Source of the DNA: Chitinophaga sp.
GTDB taxonomy: Bacteria > Bacteroidota > Bacteroidia > Chitinophagales > Chitinophagaceae
Length of the DNA stretch: 64,000 bases
Reading direction: 5' to 3'
NCBI RefSeq assembly: GCF_019236475.1
Contig: NZ_JAFAIX010000005.1
Coordinates: 62,001-126,000 of the forward strand
This document shows positions 53,900 to 62,565 of the stretch, piece after piece. Position numbers and translations under genes: made by a program. How positions within the stretch are numbered: position 1 is the first letter of the stretch; every line of letters begins with the position of its first letter. The notes beneath the pieces are model-generated. The model made no database searches. It saw nothing but the letters and a program-made list of their open reading frames with translations, and was not told the DNA's origin.

Positions 53900-54097
53900 A
53901 TCATTGCTATCCAAAATGTAAAAAAATGCCACCATAACTTGACTTTTTGACATTTCACAAACAATCAATCGGTCATTATGTCATAATCTGTAATGTTTTT
54001 ACTAACAAAATAGCAGTTTTATTGGCATGGTATCCCATTTGATCTGCATCAGGTGTAAAACAAAATTTGAATTAACACCAAAAAAATAAGTAATACT

Positions 54098-54538
54098 ATG
54101 ACACACGTAACATTCGGACCTAGAAGCATCAATGGATTGGTAGGCGATATATTAACTAATGGATGGAATAAAGTGGCAAAAGACGATTTTTTGACCAATG
54201 ACTATTTCACCGCTCATCCTCCAGTAAACATTACTGAAACCAAAGAAGGATTTGTACTGGACGTTGTAGCACCTGGATTTAATAAAGAAGATTTTAAAAT
54301 CAACGCAGACGCTAAGGCTTTAACCATCAGCGCAGAGAAACAAGTAGCAGCGAAAGATGAGAACGAAAAACAGGTTCGCCGTGAGTTCTCTTTTAAATCA
54401 TTCAAACGCTCCTTCACCATCAGTGAAGCGATCGATACTGCGAAAATCGCAGCAAAATATGAAAATGGTATCCTGAAAGTAACCCTTCCTAAAAAGGAAA
54501 ATACACAGGAAGCACCTAAATCAATTGTAGTTGAATAA
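54098..54538 (+). CDS. Hsp20/alpha-crystallin small heat-shock protein
   Basis: 146 residues, cytoplasmic holdase chaperone. The alpha-crystallin domain runs from about 42 to 136 (PPVNITETKEGFVLDVVAPGFNKEDFKI, FSFKSFKRSFTI) and ends with the oligomer motif ENGILKVTLPKKE. A short N-terminal arm precedes it. It is followed by a terminator. No CIRCE-like or other heat-shock operator was recognised upstream. Confidence 0.93.
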   Translation: MTHVTFGPRSINGLVGDILTNGWNKVAKDDFLTNDYFTAHPPVNITETKEGFVLDVVAPGFNKEDFKINADAKALTISAEKQVAAKDENEKQVRREFSFKSFKRSFTISEAIDTAKIAAKYENGILKVTLPKKENTQEAPKSIVVE

Positions 54539-54595
54539 GGGTTAATAAGTAGTGATTTCTAACGAAATAACTATCGAAATGGGGGTTTAGAAAGC

Positions 54596-54626
54596 AAAAG
54601 GGTCGCAGTAATGCGGCCCTTTTTTA
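54596..54626 (+). terminator. terminator after hsp20
   Basis: AAAAGGGTCGCA (54596-54607) pairs with TGCGGCCCTTTT (54612-54623), one T-G pair, with more T's behind. Confidence 0.8.
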
Positions 54627-54722
54627 TACCCTTACTGCATCCATAATCGTGTATAATTCACACAAACGTTGAATCCCCGCTTGGATTTTATGCAATAATT
54701 TGCTTTATCTAAGCTTGAAGTA

Positions 54723-55613
54723 ATGATCAAATTCTTCAGGGGTACCTGGCTATTCATCAAGAGCATTTATTACCGTGCAGAAAATGTTGCTATCGGTGAT
54801 GTGGTTAACCGTACCCATGACCTGTACGAACAGGCGAAAATAAAACTCCTGTTTGACTACATATTTTTTTACTGCCTGTCGCTCCTACCGGTGGGACTCA
54901 TGGCATTAATTACCGTCAACGACGTCAATCTAACCTTGATTCCTTTCATGGCTGGCATGCTTTGCATCTGCCTGGTCTTGTTGCGGAAAGGGTTATCCGC
55001 CCGCATTGTGGGTACCCTCACGTCCATGACTACCCTGTTCATGCCATTGCTGTCTTCCTTTTTCAACAACCAGGACGTCAGCCCCAAATATGCCACTATC
55101 TGGATGATAAGTGTGCTGCTATGCTATATCACCGTCAACCTGGCCACCTCGCTGATCTGGTCGCTGGTGATTATTCTATACCTGGGAACAGTGGCCTACA
55201 TGAAGCTACACGGGATCCAGGTATATGTGGCCTCTGGCTTCTCCAGACCCTTTTAGTTTGTCTCCAACCCTATTGTCATGGCCGTATACCTACTGTTCAT
55301 GATCCGGTCTATGGGGATGTATTATAAGAATGTCATTGCCATGGAGCGCAGACGTACACTCCTACAACAAAAGCAGCAGTTGTCTCTCATCCATCAACAT
55401 CTTACCAAACATTTCCTGCTGATAAAAGGATTCTCTAGATCGGGAAAAAATGCCTTCAATAATGGAGAACTGGAATTATTGGAAGCCTGCTTTACAGAAA
55501 TTGAAAAGGAATGTGCCATTGCAATGGACTACTTGAACGAATCCAAAGAAGAGAAATCACAAGAGACGCCCCGTAAATCACTATTACATACAAACACTAT
55601 CATATCAAAATAA
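54723..55613 (+). pseudogene. membrane protein gene split by an in-frame TAG
   Basis: A single frame of 297 codons containing one TAG (codon 178, 55254-55256) separating a 177-residue membrane part and a 111-residue cytoplasmic part that restarts at the ATG at 55278. The first part has about five membrane helices (for example LLFDYIFFYCLSLLPVGLMA and YATIWMISVLLCYITVNLA) and the stop falls between two predicted helices. The second part opens with a further helix and continues as a charged coiled coil (MERRRTLLQQKQQL) with helix LEACFTEIEKECAI. The complete chain resembles the membrane half of a sensor kinase without a kinase domain. Either a recent nonsense mutation or two translated pieces. 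Confidence 0.6.
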
Positions 55614-55845
55614 CACCTGCCTAAGTTAAAAAACAATCAGATTTAGCCCTCAATTGAAGAATACTACACGGACGTGTGAGAATTTGAATTAATATTTCAT
55701 TGTGCTGCGATCAGAAAAATCGTTGAAATATTCCCTCTTTTCAACGCTGTCTGGCCTCTCGGCCGAGAACGTTTATCATGACCATATTATTGTCGTATTA
55801 TAAAAATTACAACTTTTTGGGCTTATCAGTAAATCCCACCAATAG

Positions 55846-55853
55846 TACCTTTG
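55846..55853 (+). promoter_or_regulatory. -7 promoter box of the candidate small RNA
   Basis: TACCTTTG on the plus strand fits TAnnTTTG. A TTTG lies at 55816-55819 but 26 bp away, farther than the usual 17-22 bp. Confidence 0.45.
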
Positions 55854-55857
55854 TGCC

Positions 55858-55955
55858 GTTAGAAAAAAACATTCCTATTGTCCTTATACCGAGAAATAAT
55901 CTAGATCTAACCTATGCCGTGATAGGCTTTCATCCTGAATGAAAGCCTTTTTTTA
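55858..55955 (+). ncRNA. candidate small RNA, about 95 nt
   Basis: Bounded by the box TACCTTTG (55846-55853) and a strong terminator, AGGCTTTCAT (55924-55933) with ATGAAAGCCT (55939-55948), loop CCTGA, and a run of seven T's. No credible reading frame in it, and the next gene lies on the other strand, so it is neither a leader nor an obvious 3' end except possibly of the split membrane gene 240 nt upstream. Family unknown. Confidence 0.5.
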
Positions 55956-55971
55956 TGCCCATAAGTGGCCA

Positions 55972-56005
55972 TAAAAAAGAAGCCCCCCGAAAAATCGGGG
56001 GGCTT
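55972..56005 (-). terminator. terminator after the arginine decarboxylase gene
   Basis: AAGCCCCCCGA (55980-55990) pairs with TCGGGGGGCTT (55995-56005), loop AAAA, then T's on the minus strand. Confidence 0.85.
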
Positions 56006-56027
56006 GCAGGATTACTAACCCATTATT

Positions 56028-57431
56028 TTAATAACCCAAAATTTTTAACATGCTCTGAGCACTTTGCTCTTTCGCATAGAGCCAATCTTTTAGCTGACCG
56101 TTTTTATCATAACCAACGATCACATGTTTTGGCGAAGGAATCAAACAGTGTTTGATTCCACCATAACCGCTAAGCTGATCCTGGTAAGCGCCGGTGTGGA
56201 AGAACCCAATGTAAAGTGGTTCTTTATCTTCACCCTGCTTTGGCAGGAACACAGCATTTATATGCTCTTCAGATGTATAAAAGTCGTATCCGTCGCAAGT
56301 AATACCCCCCAGATGTACCTCTTGGTACTCCTGGTCCCACTTATTGATGGGTAGCATCAGGAATTTCTCCCCAATACCCCAGGTATCCGGCAGTGTAGTA
56401 ATGAATGAACTATCGATCATGTACCAGATCTCACGGTCATTCTGGATTTTTTCACCTACCACACTATAGATCACGGCGCCGCTTTCTCCCACAGTGAAGG
56501 ACCCAAACTCCGTATAGATATTTGGTACTGGCACCTTGTTTTTCTTACACATGGTTTTGATATTGGCTACAATCTCATTAACGATATAATTGTAGTCATA
56601 ATCAAACCCAAGGGAGTGCTTGATTGGGAATCCGCCACCGATGTTGATACTATCCAATTCAGGACAGATTTTTTTCAACTGGCAGTAAAGGTTGAGAGAT
56701 CTATTAAACTGACTCCAGTAATAGATATCATCCTTAATCCCTTTATTCATAAAGAAGTGGAGCATTTTCAGCTCAAACTTCTGATTACCCTTCAGTTTGT
56801 CTACGTAAAACTCCAGAATATCCCTGGAACGAATACCCAATCTAGAGGTATAGAAGTCAAAGGTAGGTTCTTCCTCTGCAGCTATACGAAGGCCAAGCTT
56901 TACCTTTTCCTTAGTGGCTCTGATGTTTTTCTGGTACTCTTCCAGTTCTTCCTTATTGTCCAATACAGGGATTACATTCTTAAACCCTGAATTGATCAAT
57001 TTGGAAATAGCCCTGGTGTAAGGCTTGGTTTTGAAGCCATTACATATTACGTAGGTTTCTTTGTTCAACTTCTTTCGCTCATACAGCTTATTGATAATAT
57101 CAATATCGTATGCCGAAGAAGTTTCGATGTGAATACCATGTTTCAACGTTTCTTCCATAATGAAAGAAAAGTGGGAACTTTTGGTACAATAACAATAAAA
57201 ATACTGTCCGTCGTACCTGTTCTTCTTGATGGCATCATTGAACATCTTCTTGGCCTTGTTTATCTGCATACCAATTTTAGGCAGATAAGTCAGCTTGAAT
57301 GGTGTCCCGTACTTGTCGATCAACGCCTTAATATCCAGACCGTTAAACTCCAGGAAATTTTCGTTTACAGCAAATCCTTCCTGAGGAAATTCAAAAGTCT
57401 GGTTAACGAGGTCTGTGTAGGTGCTATTCAT
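56028..57431 (-). CDS. speA: PLP-dependent arginine decarboxylase, fold type III
   Basis: 467 residues, cytoplasmic, likely makes agmatine for polyamine synthesis. A PLP-binding Lys lies in YCYCTKSSHF (K84) and GGGFPIKHS (about 262-270) binds the PLP phosphate. TEFGSFTVGESGAVIYSVVGEK and GIKHCLIPSPKHVI are also visible. At 467 residues it is the short bacteroidete form compared with enterobacterial biosynthetic SpeA (about 650). Substrate specificity (arginine rather than ornithine or diaminopimelate) is inferred from family resemblance. A leader of about 120 nt precedes it. Confidence 0.8.
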   Translation of the reverse strand: MNSTYTDLVNQTFEFPQEGFAVNENFLEFNGLDIKALIDKYGTPFKLTYLPKIGMQINKAKKMFNDAIKKNRYDGQYFYCYCTKSSHFSFIMEETLKHGIHIETSSAYDIDIINKLYERKKLNKETYVICNGFKTKPYTRAISKLINSGFKNVIPVLDNKEELEEYQKNIRATKEKVKLGLRIAAEEEPTFDFYTSRLGIRSRDILEFYVDKLKGNQKFELKMLHFFMNKGIKDDIYYWSQFNRSLNLYCQLKKICPELDSINIGGGFPIKHSLGFDYDYNYIVNEIVANIKTMCKKNKVPVPNIYTEFGSFTVGESGAVIYSVVGEKIQNDREIWYMIDSSFITTLPDTWGIGEKFLMLPINKWDQEYQEVHLGGITCDGYDFYTSEEHINAVFLPKQGEDKEPLYIGFFHTGAYQDQLSGYGGIKHCLIPSPKHVIVGYDKNGQLKDWLYAKEQSAQSMLKILGY

Positions 57432-57559
57432 TTACTGCTGAGAATGAATTTTAGGAATTAGAAATAAAATTTAAACTTCAGGATAAATGCTCCTTTTCCT
57501 CGCTGGAAAACTCCTGGTTTACACACCTACGTCAGTTCGAACCCCAGCAAAATTGGTTG

Positions 57560-57567
57560 CAAAGCTA
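57560..57567 (-). promoter_or_regulatory. -7 promoter box of the arginine decarboxylase gene
   Basis: TAGCTTTG on the minus strand fits TAnnTTTG and gives a leader of about 120 nt before the ATG at 57431. A second TATATTTG at 57624-57631 could be an alternative. The leader is more GC-rich than its surroundings and contains possible short stems. Confidence 0.4.
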
Positions 57568-57675
57568 AATATTTTGTCGATTGCTACAGTAATTTTTTTG
57601 CAAAATCACATCCGAGCAAACCGCAAATATACAAACAATTATAAGTCAGATAATTAAATAAGATTATTTAATATT

Positions 57676-58305
57676 TTATTTTGCCGATTTGATGATTTCA
57701 ATCGCCTGTTTTCCCTCGCAGAAAAGCAGGTCCAGGATACTGAGGCCTGGAAGGAATCCAGTACGATCTTCAAATACCTGTGGATATTGAATTTCAGGGT
57801 GGAGCACTTCGCCGGGAATTAATTTATCACGCATATCTGTTACACCAGGGACTTCCTTTTGATAACCATCGGTAAATGATATTGTTTGACGGATACCCAG
57901 TTTATTATTGGCCCATTCCAAGCAAGCCATATTCCAATCAATCAGAAAATTAAATGACTTTTCATAGAGCGCCTCCAGCTCCGGCTCGTAATATTCAAAC
58001 CAAGGCGACCGACGGTAAGCAGACACGAGCGTTTTCCAGTGGAGCGACTGCCATCTCTCTTCATTACTAATCCGCACATCCTTCATAATCGTCCGCTGGT
58101 TCTTCCCTTTTGTCAGTGGAACACTCAAAATCATCTTGCCATTTGGACCCGCTAGATAACAACGGTTCCGATAACTGACCTTCTGATAGTTTTCATATTT
58201 CTCTAATTGCAATATGTCGTGTTCAATTAAAGTACTATAGAAATCAATTGATGGAAAATACTGTGATTCAATTAATAAGGTTGAGTTATTTTCATTCACT
58301 GACAT
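57676..58305 (-). CDS. WbqC-like family protein
   Basis: 209 residues, cytoplasmic. The WbqC/cell-envelope family pattern is visible in LLIESQYFPSIDFYSTLIEHD, then NRCYLAGPNGKMILSVPL and RWQSLHWKTLVSAYRRSPWFEYY. Members occur in O-antigen gene clusters and are suspected glycan-modifying enzymes, but activity has not been shown to my knowledge. Here no sugar cluster is adjacent. The start is the only ATG at the family N-terminus. Confidence 0.85.
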   Translation of the reverse strand: MSVNENNSTLLIESQYFPSIDFYSTLIEHDILQLEKYENYQKVSYRNRCYLAGPNGKMILSVPLTKGKNQRTIMKDVRISNEERWQSLHWKTLVSAYRRSPWFEYYEPELEALYEKSFNFLIDWNMACLEWANNKLGIRQTISFTDGYQKEVPGVTDMRDKLIPGEVLHPEIQYPQVFEDRTGFLPGLSILDLLFCEGKQAIEIIKSAK

Positions 58306-58699
58306 GTTGTCAAAATTTAAGCTCCTACACTGGAAAATCAGTTTTCCAGGTGCTGCTGTTAGTTAAAATTAAACACTTAATGATTTACTTTAAGTAACTG
58401 GCTAACAAATCATAGAAAATAAATAAATATGCTAATGATGTTAGTATTTTACTTAAAGCCGGAATTTTTCCAGAAATGCAAAAATACTAAAGAAATTAGT
58501 CGCTTACGAATTGATTTTAAACGAACTGTGCGGAGATTTCAAAGATAACGGTTTTTCCTAAAAACAGGCTTTTTTTATATAAATCATAAAATTTACTTGT
58601 CAACTCCCCTACGTTAATTGTTTCCTAAAAACATCCCCTTCCTTTGCGATATAAATCCTTTGAATTAGGTTTGGTAAAATTTTATTACAGTATTCTATC
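58306..58699. other. divergent intergenic stretch, AT-rich
   Basis: 394 bp between the WbqC-like and the LEA-type genes. It holds a small inverted repeat CTGGAAAA/TTTTCCAG (58330-58349) in the WbqC leader and the LEA promoter (58643-58673). Nothing else seen. Confidence 0.6.
58643..58673 (+). promoter_or_regulatory. promoter of the LEA-type gene
   Basis: TTTG (58643-58646), 19-bp spacer, TAGGTTTG (58666-58673): a textbook Bacteroidota promoter, 26 nt before the ATG at 58700. Confidence 0.65.
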
Positions 58700-59155
58700 A
58701 TGAAAATATTTCGTGTTATATTGATTGTTTTTACAATATGGGGCATCTCCTCTGCTTGCGAAAAAACAAAAGATTTACAGTTCGTCAGAGTAGCTGGCGT
58801 ACAAATGGGAGAGCTCGGCATGTCCAAAAGTACCGTTCGTCTCACCCTCGCCTATTACAATCCAAATAATTATAAACTGCAACTCAAAGACGCCAACTTC
58901 GATCTCTTCATCGATGATACAGAAGTAGGCCATTCCACCCAAGACACGATCATTCAAATCCCTGCCAGGGATACTTTCTATTTTCCTGTGCGCCTGGAGG
59001 TAAATATGGGTAATGTCCTGAAAAATGCGATGTCTGCCTTCTCTAATAAAGAAGTAACCATCAAGGCGATGGGTAAGTGTAAAGTAGGCAAAGGCGGCGT
59101 TTACGTGCCATTCCCTATTAAATGCGAAACCAAACAGGCACTCAACTTCTTCTGA
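58700..59155 (+). CDS. LEA-type-2-like lipoprotein
   Basis: 151 residues. Signal peptide with lipobox SSAC (cysteine 20). The mature domain reads as LEA type 2/Water-Stress-Hypersensitive beta sandwich: VRLTLAYYNPNNYKLQLKDANFDLFIDDTEVG, then IPARDTFYFPVRLEVNMGNV. Function unknown; in bacteria such domains occur in envelope lipoproteins. Converges with the HMA-protein gene at a shared terminator. Confidence 0.8.
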   Translation: MKIFRVILIVFTIWGISSACEKTKDLQFVRVAGVQMGELGMSKSTVRLTLAYYNPNNYKLQLKDANFDLFIDDTEVGHSTQDTIIQIPARDTFYFPVRLEVNMGNVLKNAMSAFSNKEVTIKAMGKCKVGKGGVYVPFPIKCETKQALNFF

Positions 59156-59197
59156 TAATTTTTCCTCTATTCATATCCGGCTCTGCCGGAAATCAAA

Positions 59198-59233
59198 ATA
59201 AAATCCCCCTTCCGAAATGGAAGGGGGATTTTT
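59198..59233. terminator. bidirectional terminator
   Basis: AAATCCCCCTTCC (59201-59213) pairs with GGAAGGGGGATTT (59219-59231), loop GAAAT; T/A tracts flank it on both sides, serving the convergent LEA and HMA genes. Confidence 0.85.
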
Positions 59234-59258
59234 ATCTTTTTAGGGAATTATCCCTGAT

Positions 59259-59630
59259 TTAGTGCTTTTTCGGATCCATGCCGCCACCATCTTCTGGCTT
59301 TTTGCAGCATAATGGCAGCTTGTTGTAAGACTCGGTATTGGCAGTAACATTGTCTGCGTCATACCCACAATTCGCAATCGCTGTTTTGATATTCTCCACA
59401 TTCGTTCTGTCTGTCCAGTATTTCACCGTAGTTACATGTTTCTTGAAATCTACTTTGGAAGACTGTACCCCTTCTTCGCGAGACAGGTACTTCTCAATAC
59501 GATTCTTGCAGGACTCGCACTGCACAGTTGGCGTATTGATTTTTACTGTCGCCATGGATTTCTGCTGCTGGGCCGCTGCAATGCCGAAGGTTGCCAGCAT
59601 CAGGACCAGAACTAATTTTAACGTACGCAT
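59259..59630 (-). CDS. periplasmic heavy-metal-associated (HMA) domain protein
   Basis: 123 residues from the ATG at 59630 (MRTLKLVLVL); signal peptide to about AAQQQ, residue 22. HMA domain with CESC (C38, C41) as the metal site and the usual beta-alpha-beta pattern TVKINTPTVQCESCKNRIEKY. A second cysteine pair CCKK is at the C-terminus. It may bind copper or another soft metal, or act as a small metallochaperone. It is 48 nt downstream of pyrE on the same strand and may be cotranscribed. Confidence 0.88.
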   Translation of the reverse strand: MRTLKLVLVLMLATFGIAAAQQQKSMATVKINTPTVQCESCKNRIEKYLSREEGVQSSKVDFKKHVTTVKYWTDRTNVENIKTAIANCGYDADNVTANTESYNKLPLCCKKPEDGGGMDPKKH

Positions 59631-59678
59631 AATGTTAGATTTACGCATCCAATATACAAAAAAGCCTATATATATCGA

Positions 59679-60314
59679 CTATTTACCCCACTGATCTGGA
59701 GCAGTTCTCCAAGCTTGTAAAGTAGCAATCTCATCTGCACTTACAATGCCTTTTTCTTCTGCCAGGGTAATCATCGCATTATAGTTGCTCAGGGAGTGGA
59801 AAGGCACGCCTGCTGCTTCAAATGCTTTAACTGCCACATCGAAACCATAGTTGAAGATAGACACCATGCCTACTACTTCGCCACCAGCAGCACGGATAGC
59901 CTGTACGGCTTCCAGACTGCTTTTTCCGGTAGAAATAAGGTCTTCGATAACAACTACCTGCTGACCAGCCTGCAATACGCCTTCAATCTGGTTACCCATT
60001 CCATGTTCTTTCGGTTTCGAACGAACATAAATAAATGGCAACTTCAACTGATCTGCTACCAGTGCGCCATGAGGTATACCCGCAGTGGCTACACCCGCAA
60101 TTACGGCTGCATCCGGGAATGTTTCAAATACCACATTGCATAACTCGGATTTGATATAATCCCTTACATATGGATAGGATAATATCTTCCTGTTATCACA
60201 GTAGATGGGAGATTTCCAGCCAGACGCCCAGGTAAAAGGCTGGGCCGGACTCAACTTTACTGCCTGCACCTGCAGCAGCTTTTCTGCAACTTGTTTTTCG
60301 CTTATCTTAGTCAT
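59679..60314 (-). CDS. pyrE: orotate phosphoribosyltransferase
   Basis: 211 residues, cytoplasmic, pyrimidine synthesis: orotate plus PRPP to orotidine-5'-phosphate. The PRPP motif VVVIEDLISTGKSSLEAVQ (about 118-136) is intact and FTWASGWKSPIYCDNR carries the orotate-binding part. The transcript start predicted from TAATTTTG (60323-60330) is only about 3 nt before the ATG, so it may be near-leaderless. Confidence 0.96.
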   Translation of the reverse strand: MTKISEKQVAEKLLQVQAVKLSPAQPFTWASGWKSPIYCDNRKILSYPYVRDYIKSELCNVVFETFPDAAVIAGVATAGIPHGALVADQLKLPFIYVRSKPKEHGMGNQIEGVLQAGQQVVVIEDLISTGKSSLEAVQAIRAAGGEVVGMVSIFNYGFDVAVKAFEAAGVPFHSLSNYNAMITLAEEKGIVSADEIATLQAWRTAPDQWGK

Positions 60315-60322
60315 ACAAGCGC

Positions 60323-60330
60323 CAAAATTA
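60323..60330 (-). promoter_or_regulatory. -7 promoter box of pyrE
   Basis: TAATTTTG on the minus strand fits TAnnTTTG and ends 9 nt before the pyrE ATG at 60314. Confidence 0.4.
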
Positions 60331-60385
60331 TTGATTTAATTCGTAATAATTCCAGAATGCAACATCTGATTTAATTCATCCGTAT

Positions 60386-60393
60386 TACTTTTG
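60386..60393 (+). promoter_or_regulatory. -7 promoter box of the Nudix gene
   Basis: TACTTTTG fits TAnnTTTG and ends 5 nt before the ATG at 60399, so the transcript would have little or no leader. Confidence 0.4.
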
Positions 60394-60398
60394 CATTC

Positions 60399-61040
60399 AT
60401 GCAAACGACCATCACGATATATCTGAACGAACGTCCACTGCTGTTATGTCCGAGCCACGATGCAATCCCCGCTGGCTTCGAAGAAACAGCCATATACGAA
60501 GATCCAAACACAGAAACCATTGATAAAGTATTACTAGAACTGGAAGAAGGCGAAAAACACCATGCTGTTTTTATCCGGGAAGATGTGAAACAATTGCTGA
60601 AAAAAGTTTCTCTCCACTTTACAGTTTTAGTGGCTGCCGGTGGCCTCGTGACCAACCCGGAAGGCGAGGTACTGATGATGTTCCGTAGAGGAAAATGGGA
60701 CCTGCCAAAAGGTAAACAGGACCCAGGGGAAGATCTAGAAACCTGCGCGGTACGGGAAGTAGCTGAAGAAACCGGACTGCATTCCATCGAGCTGACGGGC
60801 AAAGTCACTGAAACTTACCACTACTACCCCATGAAAAACAAGAAGGTATTGAAACATACCTACTGGTACCGCATGGAGTTTACTGGCACAGAATTAACCG
60901 TTCCGCAGATCGAAGAAGATATCCTCGATATCCAATGGGTGAAACCGCATAATGTCAGCAAATACCTCCAGTTCTCCTATGAGAATATCCGTGATGTATT
61001 CAAAGCCGCTGAAACTACTGGTTCTCTTAGTATTAAGTAA
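60399..61040 (+). CDS. Nudix hydrolase
   Basis: 213 residues, cytoplasmic. The Nudix box G-x5-E-x7-REVAEETG is complete at about 106-128 (GKQDPGEDLETCAVREVAEETGL), with a nearby LPKG. It hydrolyses a nucleoside-diphosphate-linked substrate; which one cannot be read. An N-terminal domain of about 90 residues precedes the Nudix fold. Diverges from pyrE with short promoter distance. Confidence 0.9.
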   Translation: MQTTITIYLNERPLLLCPSHDAIPAGFEETAIYEDPNTETIDKVLLELEEGEKHHAVFIREDVKQLLKKVSLHFTVLVAAGGLVTNPEGEVLMMFRRGKWDLPKGKQDPGEDLETCAVREVAEETGLHSIELTGKVTETYHYYPMKNKKVLKHTYWYRMEFTGTELTVPQIEEDILDIQWVKPHNVSKYLQFSYENIRDVFKAAETTGSLSIK

Positions 61041-61082
61041 TATTATTAAGTTTTTATAGGGAGACACGAAGCACTCTTCCCA

Positions 61083-62390
61083 CTATTCCCCTGTGTTGAT
61101 ATCGATCAGGTATTTTCGCAGGGGAATACTTTCTTTAGTACGGAACCCTTCCCCTATCAGCAATTGATAATGTCGCTGGGGCTGTAAATCTACCTCCACT
61201 ATCAATGCAATGGAATTGGTATTAAACCCGACTACCTTCTGCACTTTCATCATGGCTGATTCTCCTGCCGGCCCCCAACCAAAACTGCGGAAATACTTTG
61301 GGTCCATCTGCTGAGAAAACTCAACAATAATCTGCTTCTTCCCAGGAGCCACCAATCCGGTAATGCCTTTGTCGAGCCCAGAAATACTACTCACCGTAGG
61401 CAGACTCGCTTCATACGCTGCTTTTAACTCGGTCATCGGTTTATCGAAATAACGGGAACTATCTACAAAATGGTACAAAAGCGTATCGTTATTATAATCC
61501 AGTTCTATCATGTATTTGATGGCTGCCTTCTTGTCTGCTGCTTGCTCATAGAATTTTTCACAAATGGCATATCCCATATAATAACCTAGGTCTCGCATGC
61601 CAAAAGCATTTTTAGGGCTGTTGTATAACCAGTTATTGGTATATGGCGAAAACATACATTTTGAAAACGCCGTTTTAAGGGCGGCGTCATTGGCTTTGCC
61701 AAAGGCGATCGGTGGATTTGGAGACGCTACGCCCATGGCTTTTACTGCCACAAATTCCGCTACACCTTCCAATACGCACTGTGACAGCAGGTAATCACCG
61801 ATGGTAGTGTCTTGCTGCGTATGTACGTACTCGTGTACATTCTGGAAAACGATATCCTTCACAGGATTGAGTTTGAAGTAGCTTTTCAGGTGAGACAACT
61901 GTTCGGGAAACTCGGTAGACACTGTGGAGAAATCCGCCAATGCGATCTCACTTCCGATCAGCACTTTATCCTGCAGCGTAGTACCGCCGGAACGGAGGGC
62001 GCCTACTGTAAAGTAAATCTTCGCGGGCCTTATTGGGTAAAGCTTTTTTAATGTCGTGATTCCTTTTTGAATTTCACTGGCATACTTATCTGCCCGTAAC
62101 ATATTCGGCCGAATTGACTTCCAGAATTCGGGGTAACGGTGAATGGCCGTCAGATAGTCCGCAACGGTATAATTCCGAGCTTCCATCATCGCCTTTAATC
62201 CCGGCGAACCTTTGTCTATATACATCGTCTGCAACAGTGTCGCCTGCTGATTACTATCTGTTGTATTCATGATAGCATCATATGCTTTCCAGAACAATGG
62301 AAGATCAGTGGTAATAATGGGAGATTTATCCTGGGAGTAAGCAACAGTAGCCACAAAGAGGCACCAGATCAGGCAGATGGATTTTCTCAT
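61083..62390 (-). CDS. secreted HExxH zinc metalloprotease-like protein
   Basis: 435 residues with signal peptide MRKSICLIWCLFVATVAYSQ. The gluzincin motif HEYVHTQQ lies at about 187-194 and EGVAEFVAV, carrying the third zinc ligand Glu, about 20 residues later, as in DUF2268-type predicted zinc proteases. The rest is alpha/beta with a C-terminal beta domain (about 330-430). It is a likely periplasmic or extracellular protease; substrate unknown. Monocistronic. Confidence 0.8.
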   Translation of the reverse strand: MRKSICLIWCLFVATVAYSQDKSPIITTDLPLFWKAYDAIMNTTDSNQQATLLQTMYIDKGSPGLKAMMEARNYTVADYLTAIHRYPEFWKSIRPNMLRADKYASEIQKGITTLKKLYPIRPAKIYFTVGALRSGGTTLQDKVLIGSEIALADFSTVSTEFPEQLSHLKSYFKLNPVKDIVFQNVHEYVHTQQDTTIGDYLLSQCVLEGVAEFVAVKAMGVASPNPPIAFGKANDAALKTAFSKCMFSPYTNNWLYNSPKNAFGMRDLGYYMGYAICEKFYEQAADKKAAIKYMIELDYNNDTLLYHFVDSSRYFDKPMTELKAAYEASLPTVSSISGLDKGITGLVAPGKKQIIVEFSQQMDPKYFRSFGWGPAGESAMMKVQKVVGFNTNSIALIVEVDLQPQRHYQLLIGEGFRTKESIPLRKYLIDINTGE

Positions 62391-62476
62391 ATAGTTAGTT
62401 GGTCAGGAATAAACAATGATGTTGTATCGAAACTAAATTGACGTCTACGATGTCAATTTAGTTTTTGATCTTTTTC

Positions 62477-62505
62477 GTCGTCCCTGCCCGCTGGGCAGGG
62501 ACGAC
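62477..62505. repeat. GC-rich inverted repeat without T tract
   Basis: GTCGTCCCTGCCC (62477-62489) and GGGCAGGGACGAC (62493-62505) pair perfectly around GCT. The neighbouring 80 bases are AT-rich. No T tract follows on either strand, so it is not a standard terminator. Confidence 0.6.
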
Positions 62506-62565
62506 AGACCGGAAAGTTTTATGGGAGGCACGCTTTTTCAGCGTGAAAATAGGATGATAGTCGGG

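Larger units (their letters stand above)
55614..56027. other. intergenic stretch with candidate small RNA
   Basis: 414 bp. Distal half holds the candidate RNA (55855-55955) with its own promoter box and terminator, and the terminator of the arginine decarboxylase gene (55972-56005). The proximal part (55620-55800) shows no gene or hairpin of note. Confidence 0.6.
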
